From Streptomyces lincolnensis (lineage in GTDB: Bacteria; Actinomycetota; Actinomycetes; Streptomycetales; Streptomycetaceae), in the NCBI RefSeq assembly GCF_021173675.1, contig NZ_JAIHON010000010.1, positions 1 to 64,000 of the forward strand: 64,000 nucleotides of DNA. The letters run 5' to 3'. Shown piece after piece: positions 1-8,164 of this stretch; position 1 is the first letter of the stretch, and each line of letters begins with the position of its first letter. The notes beneath the pieces were generated by a model. It was not told where the DNA came from and ran no database searches. It was given only the letters and a program-made list of their open reading frames with translations. Position numbers and translations under genes: made by a program.

Positions 1-1260
1 TCCGGGCAGCGGGAGGGTGGGGGAGCCGGGCTTGAGGGGAGCGGTCTCGATGCCCACCGGGTTGGCGACGATGGGCCAGCCGGTCTCGGTCTGCCACCAG
101 TGGTCGATCACCGGGATGCCCAGCAGGTCGCTCGCCCAGTGATAGGTCTCGGGGTCGAGGCGCTCACCGGCGAGGAACAGGTGGCGCAGGCCGCTCAGGT
201 CGTGATCCGCGGTGAGCGTTCCCCGCGGGTCCTCCTTGCGGATGGCCCGGAAGGCGGTGGGCGCCGTGAACAGGGTCTTGACCCGGTGCTCGGCGGCCAC
301 GCGCCAGAACTGGCCCGCGTCCGGAGTGCCGACCGGCTTGCCCTCGTACAGGACGGTCGTGGCTCCGGCCAACAGGGGCGCGTAGACGATGTAGGAGTGC
401 CCGACGACCCAGCCGACGTCGGAGCCGGTGAACATGGTCTCGCCCGGGCCCACGTCGTAGACGGCGCCCATCGACCAGTGCAGGGCAACCGCGTAACCGC
501 CGCAGTCCCGCACGACTCCCTTGGGTTTTCCGGTCGTTCCGGACGTGTAGAGGATGTAGAGGGGATCGGTGGCGGGCACGGGAACGCAGTCGGCCGGGGA
601 CGCGGCGGCGACCAGATCCGCCCAGTCGAGATCGTCGGGCCCCAACCCGGCTGTTTCCTGCGGGCGTTGCAGGATCACGCTCTTCTGCGGTTTGTGGACG
701 GCGAGTTCGATCGCCCGGTCGAGCAGGGGCTTGTAGGCGATGACCCGCTTGCCCTCGATGCCGCAGGAGGCGGAGACCACGACCTTGGGGGCCGCGTCGT
801 CGATGCGCAGGGCGAGTTCGCGCGGGGCGAACCCGCCGAAGACGACCGAGTGGACCGCGCCGATCCGTGCGCAGGCCAGCATCGCGACAGCCGCTTCGGG
901 GACCATCGGCATATAGATCACCACCCGGTCGCCGTGGCCCACGCCGAGCCCCGCGAGCGCTCCGGCGAAGGCCGCCACCTCGTCCCTCAACTGCGCGTAG
1001 GTGTAGGTGCGCCGGGTGTCGGTGACGGGTGAGTCGTAGACGAGCGCGGGCTGTTCGCCGCGGCCGGCTTCGACGTGCCGGTCGAGCGCGTTGAAGCAGA
1101 CGTTCAGCCGACCGTCGGGAAACCAGCGGTGGAACGGTGCGCCCGAGGAGTCCAGGGCGCGTCGCGGAGGGACATCCCAGTCGATGGCCTCGGCCGCCTT
1201 CAGCCAGAAGCTCTCCGGGTCTTCGGTGCTGGCGCGGAAGACATCCTCGTACGTTCCCAT
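1..1260 (-). CDS. prpE: Propionyl-CoA synthetase (acyl-CoA ligase), partial at the window edge
   Basis: Adenylate-forming ligase that activates a short-chain acid, probably propionate, with ATP and CoA. The 420 visible residues cover the N-terminal ACAS_N region and most of the adenylation core. Visible signatures are the P-loop-like motif YTSGTTGKPKG, the GGFAPRELA stretch typical of PrpE/ACS proteins, and a WWQTETGWP motif near the cut. The family is about 630 residues, so the C-terminal lid domain with the catalytic lysine lies outside the window. The ATG follows no strong purine-rich site, but it begins exactly where PrpE homology begins. Acetate rather than propionate specificity cannot be excluded. 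Confidence 0.88.
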   Translation of the reverse strand, partial: MGTYEDVFRASTEDPESFWLKAAEAIDWDVPPRRALDSSGAPFHRWFPDGRLNVCFNALDRHVEAGRGEQPALVYDSPVTDTRRTYTYAQLRDEVAAFAGALAGLGVGHGDRVVIYMPMVPEAAVAMLACARIGAVHSVVFGGFAPRELALRIDDAAPKVVVSASCGIEGKRVIAYKPLLDRAIELAVHKPQKSVILQRPQETAGLGPDDLDWADLVAAASPADCVPVPATDPLYILYTSGTTGKPKGVVRDCGGYAVALHWSMGAVYDVGPGETMFTGSDVGWVVGHSYIVYAPLLAGATTVLYEGKPVGTPDAGQFWRVAAEHRVKTLFTAPTAFRAIRKEDPRGTLTADHDLSGLRHLFLAGERLDPETYHWASDLLGIPVIDHWWQTETGWPIVANPVGIETAPLKPGSPTLPLPG

Positions 1261-1366
1261 CGCGCGCACTCCTTTGTGGCATCAAGGGACGGTCGTGTTG
1301 CTCCGTGCGGAACGGTGTCGGACACAAGTACCGCATGGTGCGCCCGGCATGGTCGAGCAGGGTGCC

Positions 1367-1398
1367 GCGGACCGGCGGACCGGCGGACCGGCGGACCG
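1367..1398. repeat. Four perfect tandem copies of GCGGACCG
   Basis: Four uninterrupted copies of the 8-base unit GCGGACCG lie upstream of the acyl-CoA ligase start. A second short duplication, GCTCACGCGCCG at 1461 and 1478, overlaps the end of the neighbouring hydrolase gene. Both look like slippage products. No regulatory role is evident. Confidence 0.85.
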
Positions 1399-1479
1399 GT
1401 CACCGGTATCGAGGTGGTGCGGCGGCCTGGCGGGCAGGCCTGATGTCAGGCGCCGCTTCCGCTCACGCGCCGCTCCCGC

Positions 1480-2391
1480 TCACGCGCCGAGGTGTTTGCG
1501 CAGCCACTGGCCCATCTGCCCGATGGCCTGGTCCACCTCGGGTACGCGGCCGGCGCCCAGGACGAACGAGTGCTGCCCTTCGGGCATCGCGTGGGTCTCG
1601 GTGGTGACCTTGAAGTCCGCGAGGCGTCGGCCGAGTTCGGCGCCGTCGTCGGCGAGGGTCTCGTACTCGCCGTAGTGGACGAGCGTGGGCGGCAGGCCGG
1701 TCAGGTCGGCGTGCACGAGGCTGATCCGCGGGTCGGTGAAGTCCACGGCGGGGTCCTGCAGCCAGGCTCCTCGGAAGAGTTCCAGCGTGCCCCGGCTGAG
1801 CATCTTGTCGTTCGTCTCGTTGGCGTCCACCGCAGGGTTCCGGAGCGTGAGGTCGGTCCAGGGAGAGACGCTGACGATCGCACCGGGCGTGGCCTCGCCC
1901 TTGGCGATCAGGCGCAGCGGCAGCATCACGGCGAGCGTGCCGCCGATCGAGTGGCCCGTGCTGCCGATGTTCCGGGGCTCGTACCCCTGGGAGAGCAGCC
2001 ACCGGTAGGCGGCCTCGGCGTCGTCGAGCTGCGCCGGATAGGGGTGTTCGGGGGCCAGGCGGAAGTCCACGACCAGCGAGCGGGCGCCGGCCGCCTTCGC
2101 GATGTGGCCCGCGGCCTTGCGGTCGGAGTGCATGGAGGCCGTGACGGACCCGCCGAAGTGGAAGTGCAGCAGCGCGCGGTCGGGGTCGGCGCCCTCGGGG
2201 ATGGCCCAGAGGGCGGGGACGCCGCCCGCGTCCACCTCGGCGTACGTGACGCCTTCCGGCTCGGTCGACGCCTTGTGGTTGGAGTCGACGATGTCGCGGA
2301 TGACGGCCAGGTCGAGGCCGGGTGTCGACGACTTCGCGCTCACGCTCGCGAGGAACTCCGCGAACTGGTGGGCCTCTGGGCTTACTCCCAT
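1480..2391 (-). CDS. Alpha/beta hydrolase, hormone-sensitive-lipase type esterase
   Basis: Serine esterase of the HSL-like (alpha/beta hydrolase_3) group, 303 residues. The oxyanion region HFHFGGS replaces the usual HGGG. The nucleophile elbow is GHSIGG, and the C-terminal His is in GQHSF. The start is supported by AAGGAG seven bases upstream of the ATG. The gene is preceded by a palindromic operator shared with the alcohol dehydrogenase gene beyond it, so the two are probably controlled together by the nearby HxlR regulator. Cytoplasmic; the substrate is unknown but probably a small carboxylic ester. Confidence 0.85.
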   Translation of the reverse strand: MGVSPEAHQFAEFLASVSAKSSTPGLDLAVIRDIVDSNHKASTEPEGVTYAEVDAGGVPALWAIPEGADPDRALLHFHFGGSVTASMHSDRKAAGHIAKAAGARSLVVDFRLAPEHPYPAQLDDAEAAYRWLLSQGYEPRNIGSTGHSIGGTLAVMLPLRLIAKGEATPGAIVSVSPWTDLTLRNPAVDANETNDKMLSRGTLELFRGAWLQDPAVDFTDPRISLVHADLTGLPPTLVHYGEYETLADDGAELGRRLADFKVTTETHAMPEGQHSFVLGAGRVPEVDQAIGQMGQWLRKHLGA

Positions 2392-2863
2392 GGTCGTGCT
2401 CCTTCTCGGGTGGGTGCCGTGCGGGGTGCCGCGGCAGCCGGGTCTACGTGGTGGGCCTGACGCTACTCGCTGAGTATAGAAAAATAAACTCAGTAGGACG
2501 AGGTCGGAAATGGACAGGCGGCTGCTGGAGGGAACGCCGATGGTGAGAGCGAGATCGAAACCGGACGGCGCGGGGCGAGCCGCCGTGTCGCGGTGATGAG
2601 GTCGACCTGGAGTCCGGGGCGTCGACGGCGAGTTGGGGCACGTGATGGCCACGACAGCCAGGTCCGCGGGGACGGGGTGACGAGGTGACGAGCCGTGCCT
2701 GATCCGCGAGGGCGGCCTCGCCCCCTGGAGTCCGCCTCGTCCAGACCTGCAGATCGCTCCCGGGATCTGGGGCGGCAGGGCACAGCTTGCGCGGGCGTCC
2801 ACAGCCGCGCGCCGCGCTGTGCCGCGGGCGAGTCGGAACGGAGGGGCCGTTGTCGGCCGCGTC
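2392..2863. other. Long intergenic region with one operator
   Basis: The only structure I find is the CTGAGT...ACTCAG palindrome near the hydrolase end. The remaining 370 bases carry no recognisable gene fragment on either strand and no clear terminator for the dehydrogenase gene. Confidence 0.5.
2470..2493. promoter_or_regulatory. Probable HxlR operator, copy 1
   Basis: Inverted repeat CTGAGT - 12 bases - ACTCAG with an A/T-rich centre that is striking in this DNA. It is near identical to the copy at 3925, differing at two central positions. An upstream TGACGCTAC element is at the same spacing in both. On the minus strand the centre contains TATACT, a good -10 box for the hydrolase gene. 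Confidence 0.75.
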
Positions 2864-3877
2864 TCAGTCGGTGTCGGGCGCGATGGAGACCACGACCTTG
2901 CCGGCCTTGGTGCGGCCCTGCTCGACGTATGCCGTCGCTTCGAGCGTCTGGTCGAAGGGGAAGGTGCTGTCGATGACCGGGCGGAGCTTCCCGCTGTCGT
3001 AGAGTGCGCCGAGCTCGCGCAGCTGGGAGCCGTTGGCCTGCATGAAGAGGAACTGGTAGCGCACGCCCAGCGCCTTGGCCTGCTTGCGGATCTTGCGGCT
3101 GAGGGTGTTCATGACCAGGCCCAGGACGGAGGGGGCGCCGAGCTGCTCGGCGAAACCGGCGTCGGGCGGGCCGACGACACTGATGGCCAGGCCGCCGGGC
3201 TTCAGTACGGTCAGTGACTTCTCGAGGTTCGCCCCGCCCAGGGAGTCCAGCACCAGGTCGTAGCCCGAGAGCACCTGGGAGAAGTCTTCCTTGGTGTAGT
3301 CGACGACGACGTCGGCGCCGAGGCTCCTGACCAACTCCTCGGACCTGGTGTTCGCGGTCGTCGCCACCGTGGCGCCGAGGTGCTTGGCGAGCTGAATGAC
3401 CGTCGACCCGAGGCCGCCGGCTCCGGCGTGGACGAGCACCTTCTGCCCCGGCTGCACGTGCGCGCGCTCGACGAGGATCTGCCAGGCGGTCAGGGCCACC
3501 AGCGGCACCGCGGCCGCCTCCTCCAGGGAGAGTGAGGCCGGCTTGGGGGCGACATCGTCCGCGTCGATCGCGATGTACTCCGCGAAGCCGCCGATCCGCA
3601 GGTCGCGCGGGCGGGCGTAGACCTCGTCGCCGACCTCGAAGCCGCGTACGGCGGAACCGACCCGCGTCACGACGCCGGCCACGTCGTGACCGAGCACGAA
3701 CGGGCGCTTGTACTTCAGGAGCTGCTTGAACTCCCCGTTGCGGACCATCTTGTCCAGCGGGTTGACGCTGGCGGCGCCCACTCTGACCAGGACGTCGCGG
3801 TCTCCGACGGTGGGCTCGGCTACTTCTGCGGCGCGGACGCCGTCCTTGCCGTACTTCTCGACGACGAACGCCTTCAT
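2864..3877 (-). CDS. NADP-dependent zinc-free alcohol dehydrogenase / quinone oxidoreductase
   Basis: Medium-chain dehydrogenase of the quinone oxidoreductase (QOR) type, 337 residues. The N-terminal GroES-like domain contains GHDVAGVV. The Rossmann domain has a GAGGLGS nucleotide-binding loop near residue 150. The zinc-ligand cysteines of true alcohol dehydrogenases are absent, which is typical of QOR members. The ATG of MKAFVVEKYG was chosen because this is the usual family start; the open frame upstream is not conserved. It lies divergent from an HxlR regulator across 90 bases containing an operator. HxlR regulators commonly control oxidoreductases responding to electrophiles or quinones. 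Confidence 0.87.
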   Translation of the reverse strand: MKAFVVEKYGKDGVRAAEVAEPTVGDRDVLVRVGAASVNPLDKMVRNGEFKQLLKYKRPFVLGHDVAGVVTRVGSAVRGFEVGDEVYARPRDLRIGGFAEYIAIDADDVAPKPASLSLEEAAAVPLVALTAWQILVERAHVQPGQKVLVHAGAGGLGSTVIQLAKHLGATVATTANTRSEELVRSLGADVVVDYTKEDFSQVLSGYDLVLDSLGGANLEKSLTVLKPGGLAISVVGPPDAGFAEQLGAPSVLGLVMNTLSRKIRKQAKALGVRYQFLFMQANGSQLRELGALYDSGKLRPVIDSTFPFDQTLEATAYVEQGRTKAGKVVVSIAPDTD

Positions 3878-3924
3878 GCCGGTTGCCTTTCCGAGGGTTG
3901 ATTCGTTGCCCGTGACGCTACACT

Positions 3925-3948
3925 CTGAGTATAGGAAAGTAAACTCAG
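3925..3948. promoter_or_regulatory. Probable HxlR operator, copy 2
   Basis: Same CTGAGT - 12 - ACTCAG palindrome as at 2470, placed in the divergent promoter between the dehydrogenase and the HxlR gene. TGACGCTAC begins 12 bases before it in both copies. On the plus strand TTGCCC and TATAGG are 18 bases apart, so the regulator probably represses itself. Confidence 0.75.
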
Positions 3949-3967
3949 ATGAGGTTGGAATCACCCC

Positions 3968-4477
3968 ATGGATGCAACGGCCGAAGCTCTGCAGGACGCC
4001 GGCGTGGACCTCCGTCTCGACCGGGACGCGTCGAACTGCTCGATCGCCCGGACCCTCGAGGTCGTGGGGGAGAAGTGGACGATCCTGATCCTGCGCGAGG
4101 TCTATTACGGCTCGTCCCGTTTCGGCGAGTTCGAACGCGTCCTCGGCTGTCCTCGCAATCTCCTCGCGGCGAGACTCCGGATGCTTGTGGAGGAAGGGAT
4201 CCTGGCCGTCGAGACCTACAAGGAGCCGGGTGCACGGAGCCGGCCGAAGTACGTGATCACCCCCAAGGGGATGGATCTGATCCCGGCCGTGATGGGGCTC
4301 CTGCAGTGGGGCGACCGCTACCGTGCCGACCCGGAGGGCCCGGCCATGGTGTCCCGGCACCGTGGGTGCGGCGCGCACGTCGACGCCCGGATCCGCTGCG
4401 ACCGGGGCCACGCCGTAGAGCCGGTGGACATCGAGAGCATCCCCGGCCCGGCCTTTCGTCTCAGGCCCGCCGAGTGA
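3968..4477 (+). CDS. HxlR-family transcriptional regulator
   Basis: Winged helix-turn-helix regulator, 169 residues, slightly long for HxlR. The core has the family hallmark: a single Cys (residue 19, DASNCSIARTLEVVGEKW) followed by WTILILREVYYGSSRFGEFE and the RLRMLVEEGIL wing. The C-terminal 50 residues carry extra Cys and His (HRGCGAHVDA, IRCDRGH) that could bind metal. It is divergent from the alcohol dehydrogenase. The two identical palindromes in the neighbourhood are its likely operators. HxlR members often sense aldehydes, diamide or quinones through the conserved Cys; that is inference here. Confidence 0.9.
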   Translation: MDATAEALQDAGVDLRLDRDASNCSIARTLEVVGEKWTILILREVYYGSSRFGEFERVLGCPRNLLAARLRMLVEEGILAVETYKEPGARSRPKYVITPKGMDLIPAVMGLLQWGDRYRADPEGPAMVSRHRGCGAHVDARIRCDRGHAVEPVDIESIPGPAFRLRPAE

Positions 4478-4510
4478 ACCGAGCGCGGTGCTGCGGGGAG
4501 CTTTTGGGGC

Positions 4511-5125
4511 TCAGTCAGTGTGCTCACTTCGTCTGGCCCGGGCCTGGTGGAGGCGGACCTTCGTGCGGTTGCCGCAGCGGGACATGGAGCACCAGCGGCG
4601 GTTGCGGGCGGGGGAGCGGTCCAGGAAGCGCAGGGCGCATTCGTCCGCGCCGCAGACGCGTACCCGCCGGATCTCGGCGGACAGGAGCAGGTCGACGGCG
4701 TCCTGGGCGATCAGTGCCAGAGCGGCCGAGGCATCGGTGGCGATGCTCGTGGTGCCGGCGGGCTCCAGGCGCCCGTCCGTGACGGCGATCTGCAGGGCGG
4801 GCCGAGGAGCCCGCGCCGCTGATCGGTTGAGGAGGGTGATGTCCCCGGACAGGGGCAGCCGGTTGGCGGCGACCGCGAGTACGGCCCGGTCGACCGTCTC
4901 GCGCAGTCGTCGGCCCGATGGCAGGACGGCGGCAGCGCCGGGGTCCGGGACGTCCGGGGTGAGCAGGCCGGCCCGCTGAAGCCAGAGAGCCAGGTCGGCC
5001 GGGTCCCGGAGAGTCTCCTGTGGCGAGGTCCGCCACCGGTGGCGGAGGGTGTTGGTGAAGTCCAGGCAGACCCGCCCGCCGTCCCAGATCCACATGTCGT
5101 CCGTTGCCACGCCTCCATTCTGCAC
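4511..5125 (-). CDS. CGNR zinc-finger (ABATE-domain) regulator
   Basis: Putative stress-induced regulator of the ABATE/CGNR family, 204 residues. The N-terminal ABATE domain starts with DGGRVCLDFTNTLRHRW. The C-terminal zinc finger has CGADECALRF, then WCSMSRCGNRTKVRLH with the diagnostic CGNR. The start shown is a GTG close to the palindrome at 5133; an ATG at 5095 is an alternative. It is divergent from a haloacetate-dehalogenase-like gene, which is probably its target. Proteins of this family are often fused or adjacent to catabolic and detoxification genes. Confidence 0.85.
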   Translation of the reverse strand: MQNGGVATDDMWIWDGGRVCLDFTNTLRHRWRTSPQETLRDPADLALWLQRAGLLTPDVPDPGAAAVLPSGRRLRETVDRAVLAVAANRLPLSGDITLLNRSAARAPRPALQIAVTDGRLEPAGTTSIATDASAALALIAQDAVDLLLSAEIRRVRVCGADECALRFLDRSPARNRRWCSMSRCGNRTKVRLHQARARRSEHTD

Positions 5126-5132
5126 GTTAGCT

Positions 5133-5151
5133 TAACCGTCTAAGACGGTTA
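5133..5151. promoter_or_regulatory. Perfect palindrome between divergent CGNR regulator and dehalogenase-like gene
   Basis: TAACCGTCT - A - AGACGGTTA, nine-base arms with no mismatch, placed 28 bases before the hydrolase ATG and just upstream of the regulator GTG. Its position over both starts suggests an operator controlling both genes. Confidence 0.7.
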
Positions 5152-5178
5152 GTCATGTCGTGCCGGGGAGGCGCATCG

Positions 5179-6069
5179 ATGGGACAGTCGACAGCGACGA
5201 CCGGAGTGGCGCAGGTGGACGGGGTCCGCCTGCACTACGTCCGGGCGGGATCGGGCCCCCTGCTCGTGCTGCTCCACGGCTGGCCGCAGACCTCCGACTG
5301 CTGGCGGCCGGTGCTGGCGGATCTGGCGGCCGACCACACTGTCGTGGCGCCCGACCTGCGCGGCTACGGCCTGAGTGACAAGCCCACGACCGGTTACGAC
5401 AAGCGGCGGATGGCCGCCGACATCGCCGGTCTCGTCGAAGCGCTCGGCTTCGAGAAGGCCGCGGTCGTGGGGCACGACCGCGGCGCCCGTGTGGCCCACC
5501 GCTGGGCGCTGGATCGCCCCGAGCAGGTGGAGCGGTTGGCCGTACTCGACATCGTGCCCACCCGGGAGATGTTCCGTCGCCTGGACGCCTCCCTCGCCTC
5601 CGGGTACTGGCACTGGCTGTTCCAGATGCAGCCCGACCTGCCGGAGCGCCTCGTGGGACGCGACGTCCGCGGGTATCTCGAGTACTTCTTCGAGCGCTGG
5701 ACCTGCAACCGCCACGGACTGACACCCGAAGCGGTCGACGCCTACGTCCGGGCGTTCTCCCGTCCGGGTGCCCTGCGCGCGAGTTTCGACGACTACCGCG
5801 CCATGGAGCAGGACGTCGCCCTCGACGACGTCGACGCCGCGGAGGGTCGTCGTCTCACGATGCCGGTCCTGGCGCTGTGGGGTTCCGTGGGGCTGCCCTC
5901 CCGCCTGCCGACGCTGGAAATCTGGCGCGAGTACGCGGACAACGTCACCGGTGCCGAGATCCCGGAGTGCGGCCATTTCATCCCGGAGGAGCAGCCGGCG
6001 GCGATGCTGGCGCACCTGCGGCCTTTCCTGGCCGGCGGAAGGGCCGTTCAGCGCGGGTTCCTCGGGTGA
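5179..6069 (+). CDS. Haloacetate/fluoroacetate dehalogenase-like alpha/beta hydrolase
   Basis: Alpha/beta hydrolase with an Asp nucleophile, 296 residues. It shows HGWPQ, DLRGYGLS, and the nucleophile elbow GHDRGAR. Both substrate-carboxylate arginines of fluoroacetate dehalogenase are present (D-R-x-x-R). The halide-pocket pair HW is in GYWHWLFQMQP, the acid is in LDIVPT, and the catalytic His is in CGHFIPEEQP. This matches the haloacid dehalogenase (C-F/C-Cl cleaving) subgroup better than epoxide hydrolases. The ATG has GGGGAGG seven bases upstream; an ATG 24 bases earlier has no ribosome site. Substrate remains inferred. Confidence 0.82.
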   Translation: MGQSTATTGVAQVDGVRLHYVRAGSGPLLVLLHGWPQTSDCWRPVLADLAADHTVVAPDLRGYGLSDKPTTGYDKRRMAADIAGLVEALGFEKAAVVGHDRGARVAHRWALDRPEQVERLAVLDIVPTREMFRRLDASLASGYWHWLFQMQPDLPERLVGRDVRGYLEYFFERWTCNRHGLTPEAVDAYVRAFSRPGALRASFDDYRAMEQDVALDDVDAAEGRRLTMPVLALWGSVGLPSRLPTLEIWREYADNVTGAEIPECGHFIPEEQPAAMLAHLRPFLAGGRAVQRGFLG

Positions 6070-6087
6070 GGTCTCGGGGAGGGCGGA

Positions 6088-6729
6088 TCAGCTGCGGGCA
6101 CTGCTGCTGTCGGCCGCCAGGCCCGACATCAGCAGGGTGATCGCACGGAGGGTCCTGTTCAGGGCGTCCTCCCGGTCTGTCGCGGCGGCGATGATCTGGT
6201 TGCCCTCGCACAGGCCGGCCAGCAGCAGCCGGGCGACCGTGGCGACGGGAACGTCCGGTTGCAGTTCACCGCGTTCGGCCAGAACGGTCAGCAGCCCTTC
6301 GATCGGGGGCTGGGCGACGGTGTCGTTCATGTGCCGGTACTGCTTTCCGAGGACCGAGGGTGCCTGGGAGAACAACTCCCGGTGCAGGGGGTCGTCGATG
6401 GTCCGCCGCAGGAAGGCGTGCGTGAGGTCGGCCACCGCGGTCATGGCGGGTCGGTCCGGCCCGGTCGCGCGGATTGCCTCGGACGTCGCGTCGCCCAGGG
6501 CGCCGACCTGCTGAAGCAGTTCGGTGTAGAGCTCGGCGAACATCGCCTTCTTGTCCGGGAAGTGGCTGTAGAAGGTGCCCTTGCTCACCCCCGCCGCCCC
6601 GGTGATGGCCTCGACCGACGTGTCCGCGAACCCGTTCTTCACGAACAGCCGGCGCGCGGCCGTCACCAGGTCCGCCCGGGTCTGCTCCGCATACATCTGA
6701 CGTCGGTTTGGCCCTCGCACGCGCACCAT
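6088..6729 (-). CDS. TetR-family regulator
   Basis: 213 residues. The helix-turn-helix (residues ~20-65) contains ITGAAGVSKGTFYSHFPDKKAMF, a textbook TetR pattern. The C-terminal ligand domain is unassigned. It is divergent from a saccharopine-dehydrogenase-like gene, with a long palindrome beginning just upstream of its own ATG, so it probably represses both itself and that gene. A start at the internal ATG of MYAEQTRAD is possible. Confidence 0.92.
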   Translation of the reverse strand: MVRVRGPNRRQMYAEQTRADLVTAARRLFVKNGFADTSVEAITGAAGVSKGTFYSHFPDKKAMFAELYTELLQQVGALGDATSEAIRATGPDRPAMTAVADLTHAFLRRTIDDPLHRELFSQAPSVLGKQYRHMNDTVAQPPIEGLLTVLAERGELQPDVPVATVARLLLAGLCEGNQIIAAATDREDALNRTLRAITLLMSGLAADSSSARS

Positions 6730-6734
6730 CGTAT

Positions 6735-6759
6735 ATTCAATGACCCGAGGTCAGTGAAT
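6735..6759. promoter_or_regulatory. TetR operator candidate
   Basis: ATTCAaTGACC - CGA - GGTCAgTGAAT, 11-base arms with a single mismatch. It starts 6 bases upstream of the TetR ATG and faces the divergent reductase gene. A half-site GGTCAGT recurs at 6767. Confidence 0.72.
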
Positions 6760-6816
6760 GACTCACGGTCAGTCGATGGTTGTCGTGACGATGCCCTCCG
6801 GAAGGCAGGCGGAGCC

Positions 6817-7995
6817 GTGGAAAAGCGCAGGGTCGTGTTGCTGGGTGCGACGGGATACACCGGGCAGCGTGTCCTCCGGGAACTGCTCGCACGAGGGGAG
6901 AAGCCGACCTTGGTCGGGCGGAGCCGGACCAGGATGCTGACCCTGGCCGACCGCTTCGAGGCGGATCTACCGGTGGCCGAGGTCGACGTCACCTCGACGG
7001 CCGACCTCACGCGCCTCCTGGACTCCGGCGATGTCGTCGTCTCCACGATCGGGCCGTTCATGCGGCTCGGTACGGCGGCGGTCACGGCTGCCGCGCGGGC
7101 GGGGGCGCACTACCTCGACTCCACGGGGGAGGGGGCCTTCGCCCGCCGTGTCCTCCTTGAACTGGACTCCGTCGCCACCGCCCGGGGAGCGAGCCTCGTG
7201 CCCGCGTTCGGCTACGACTACGTGCCGGGCAACCTCGCCGGCGCACTTGCCCTGACGCGGGCGGGCGAGCGGGCGCGCCACGTGGAGACCGGCTACTTCA
7301 TCACGCGTTCCGGACACGGGGACGAACTGCGCTACCGCAGTTCCCTGCGCGACGCGTACACCCTGACCACGCCAGGCACACGTCGGACGCTGGTCGCTGC
7401 GGCGGCCGAGGACGGGTTCGCCTACCGCAGCCCGCGTCCCTGGGCCACCGCCCGTGTGGTCGACGAACGCGTCGGCAAACGGGTGCGTACCTTCCATTAC
7501 GGCGACGTGAAACGTGCGGCCATGACCGTCCCGGGCACGGAGCATCTCGGACTGCCGGAGGCCTTCCCCCAGTTGGAGAGTGTCGAGGTGGGCCTCGGGT
7601 GGTTCGGACGGTGGACGCGCCCGGTGCAGATCGCCGCCACGATCCAGGCACCCTTGTTGCGCTCGGCGAAGGTGCGGGCCGCCCTGGAGCGGTGGTCCGA
7701 GCGGCTCCCGGGATCGCGGCGCGAGCCGGACCCCGACGGCCGATCCCTGGTCATCGCGGTCGCCCGCGACAGTCAGGGCCGGCCCCTGGCCACGGCGGCC
7801 CTCACCGGACCCGATCCGTACGAGATGACGGGATCCCTCCTGGCGTGGGGCGCCGCCCACGCGGCACAGCCGGATGCCGTTCTCAAGCCCGGTGCGCACG
7901 GCCCGGTCGCCGCCTTCGGCCTCGACACTCTGTGTCTCGGGGCCGCCGAGGCCGGAGTACACGAAGTCGACGGGGCGTCGGCCCGCCGTCGATGA
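6817..7995 (+). CDS. Saccharopine dehydrogenase-like NAD(P)-binding oxidoreductase (trans-acting enoyl reductase family)
   Basis: 392 residues beginning with a GTG and VEKRRVVLLGATGYTGQR, an N-terminal Rossmann fold with the GATGYTG loop. The middle contains STIGPFMRLG and the C-terminal part is alpha/beta, as in saccharopine-dehydrogenase NADP-binding proteins and mycobacterial trans-acting enoyl reductases. It probably reduces a hydrophobic or lipid-like intermediate; the substrate is not visible. The GTG was chosen because upstream codons run into the TetR palindrome; its ribosome site is weak (GGCGGAG close by). Confidence 0.78.
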   Translation: MEKRRVVLLGATGYTGQRVLRELLARGEKPTLVGRSRTRMLTLADRFEADLPVAEVDVTSTADLTRLLDSGDVVVSTIGPFMRLGTAAVTAAARAGAHYLDSTGEGAFARRVLLELDSVATARGASLVPAFGYDYVPGNLAGALALTRAGERARHVETGYFITRSGHGDELRYRSSLRDAYTLTTPGTRRTLVAAAAEDGFAYRSPRPWATARVVDERVGKRVRTFHYGDVKRAAMTVPGTEHLGLPEAFPQLESVEVGLGWFGRWTRPVQIAATIQAPLLRSAKVRAALERWSERLPGSRREPDPDGRSLVIAVARDSQGRPLATAALTGPDPYEMTGSLLAWGAAHAAQPDAVLKPGAHGPVAAFGLDTLCLGAAEAGVHEVDGASARRR

Positions 7996-8164
7996 TGACT
8001 GAGCGGGCATAGATCACCGCGCCGCGACGCTGAAGCCGACGTCCGGGAAGCCGCTGCCGAGGTGGTGGACCGTACGGTCGCCGGCCTTTTGGTGAACAGA
8101 GTGTTCGATCGGGAGTGCGTCCGCCCCTCGCGGGCCGGCCGCCCCAGTGGAAAGGAAGCCGTCC

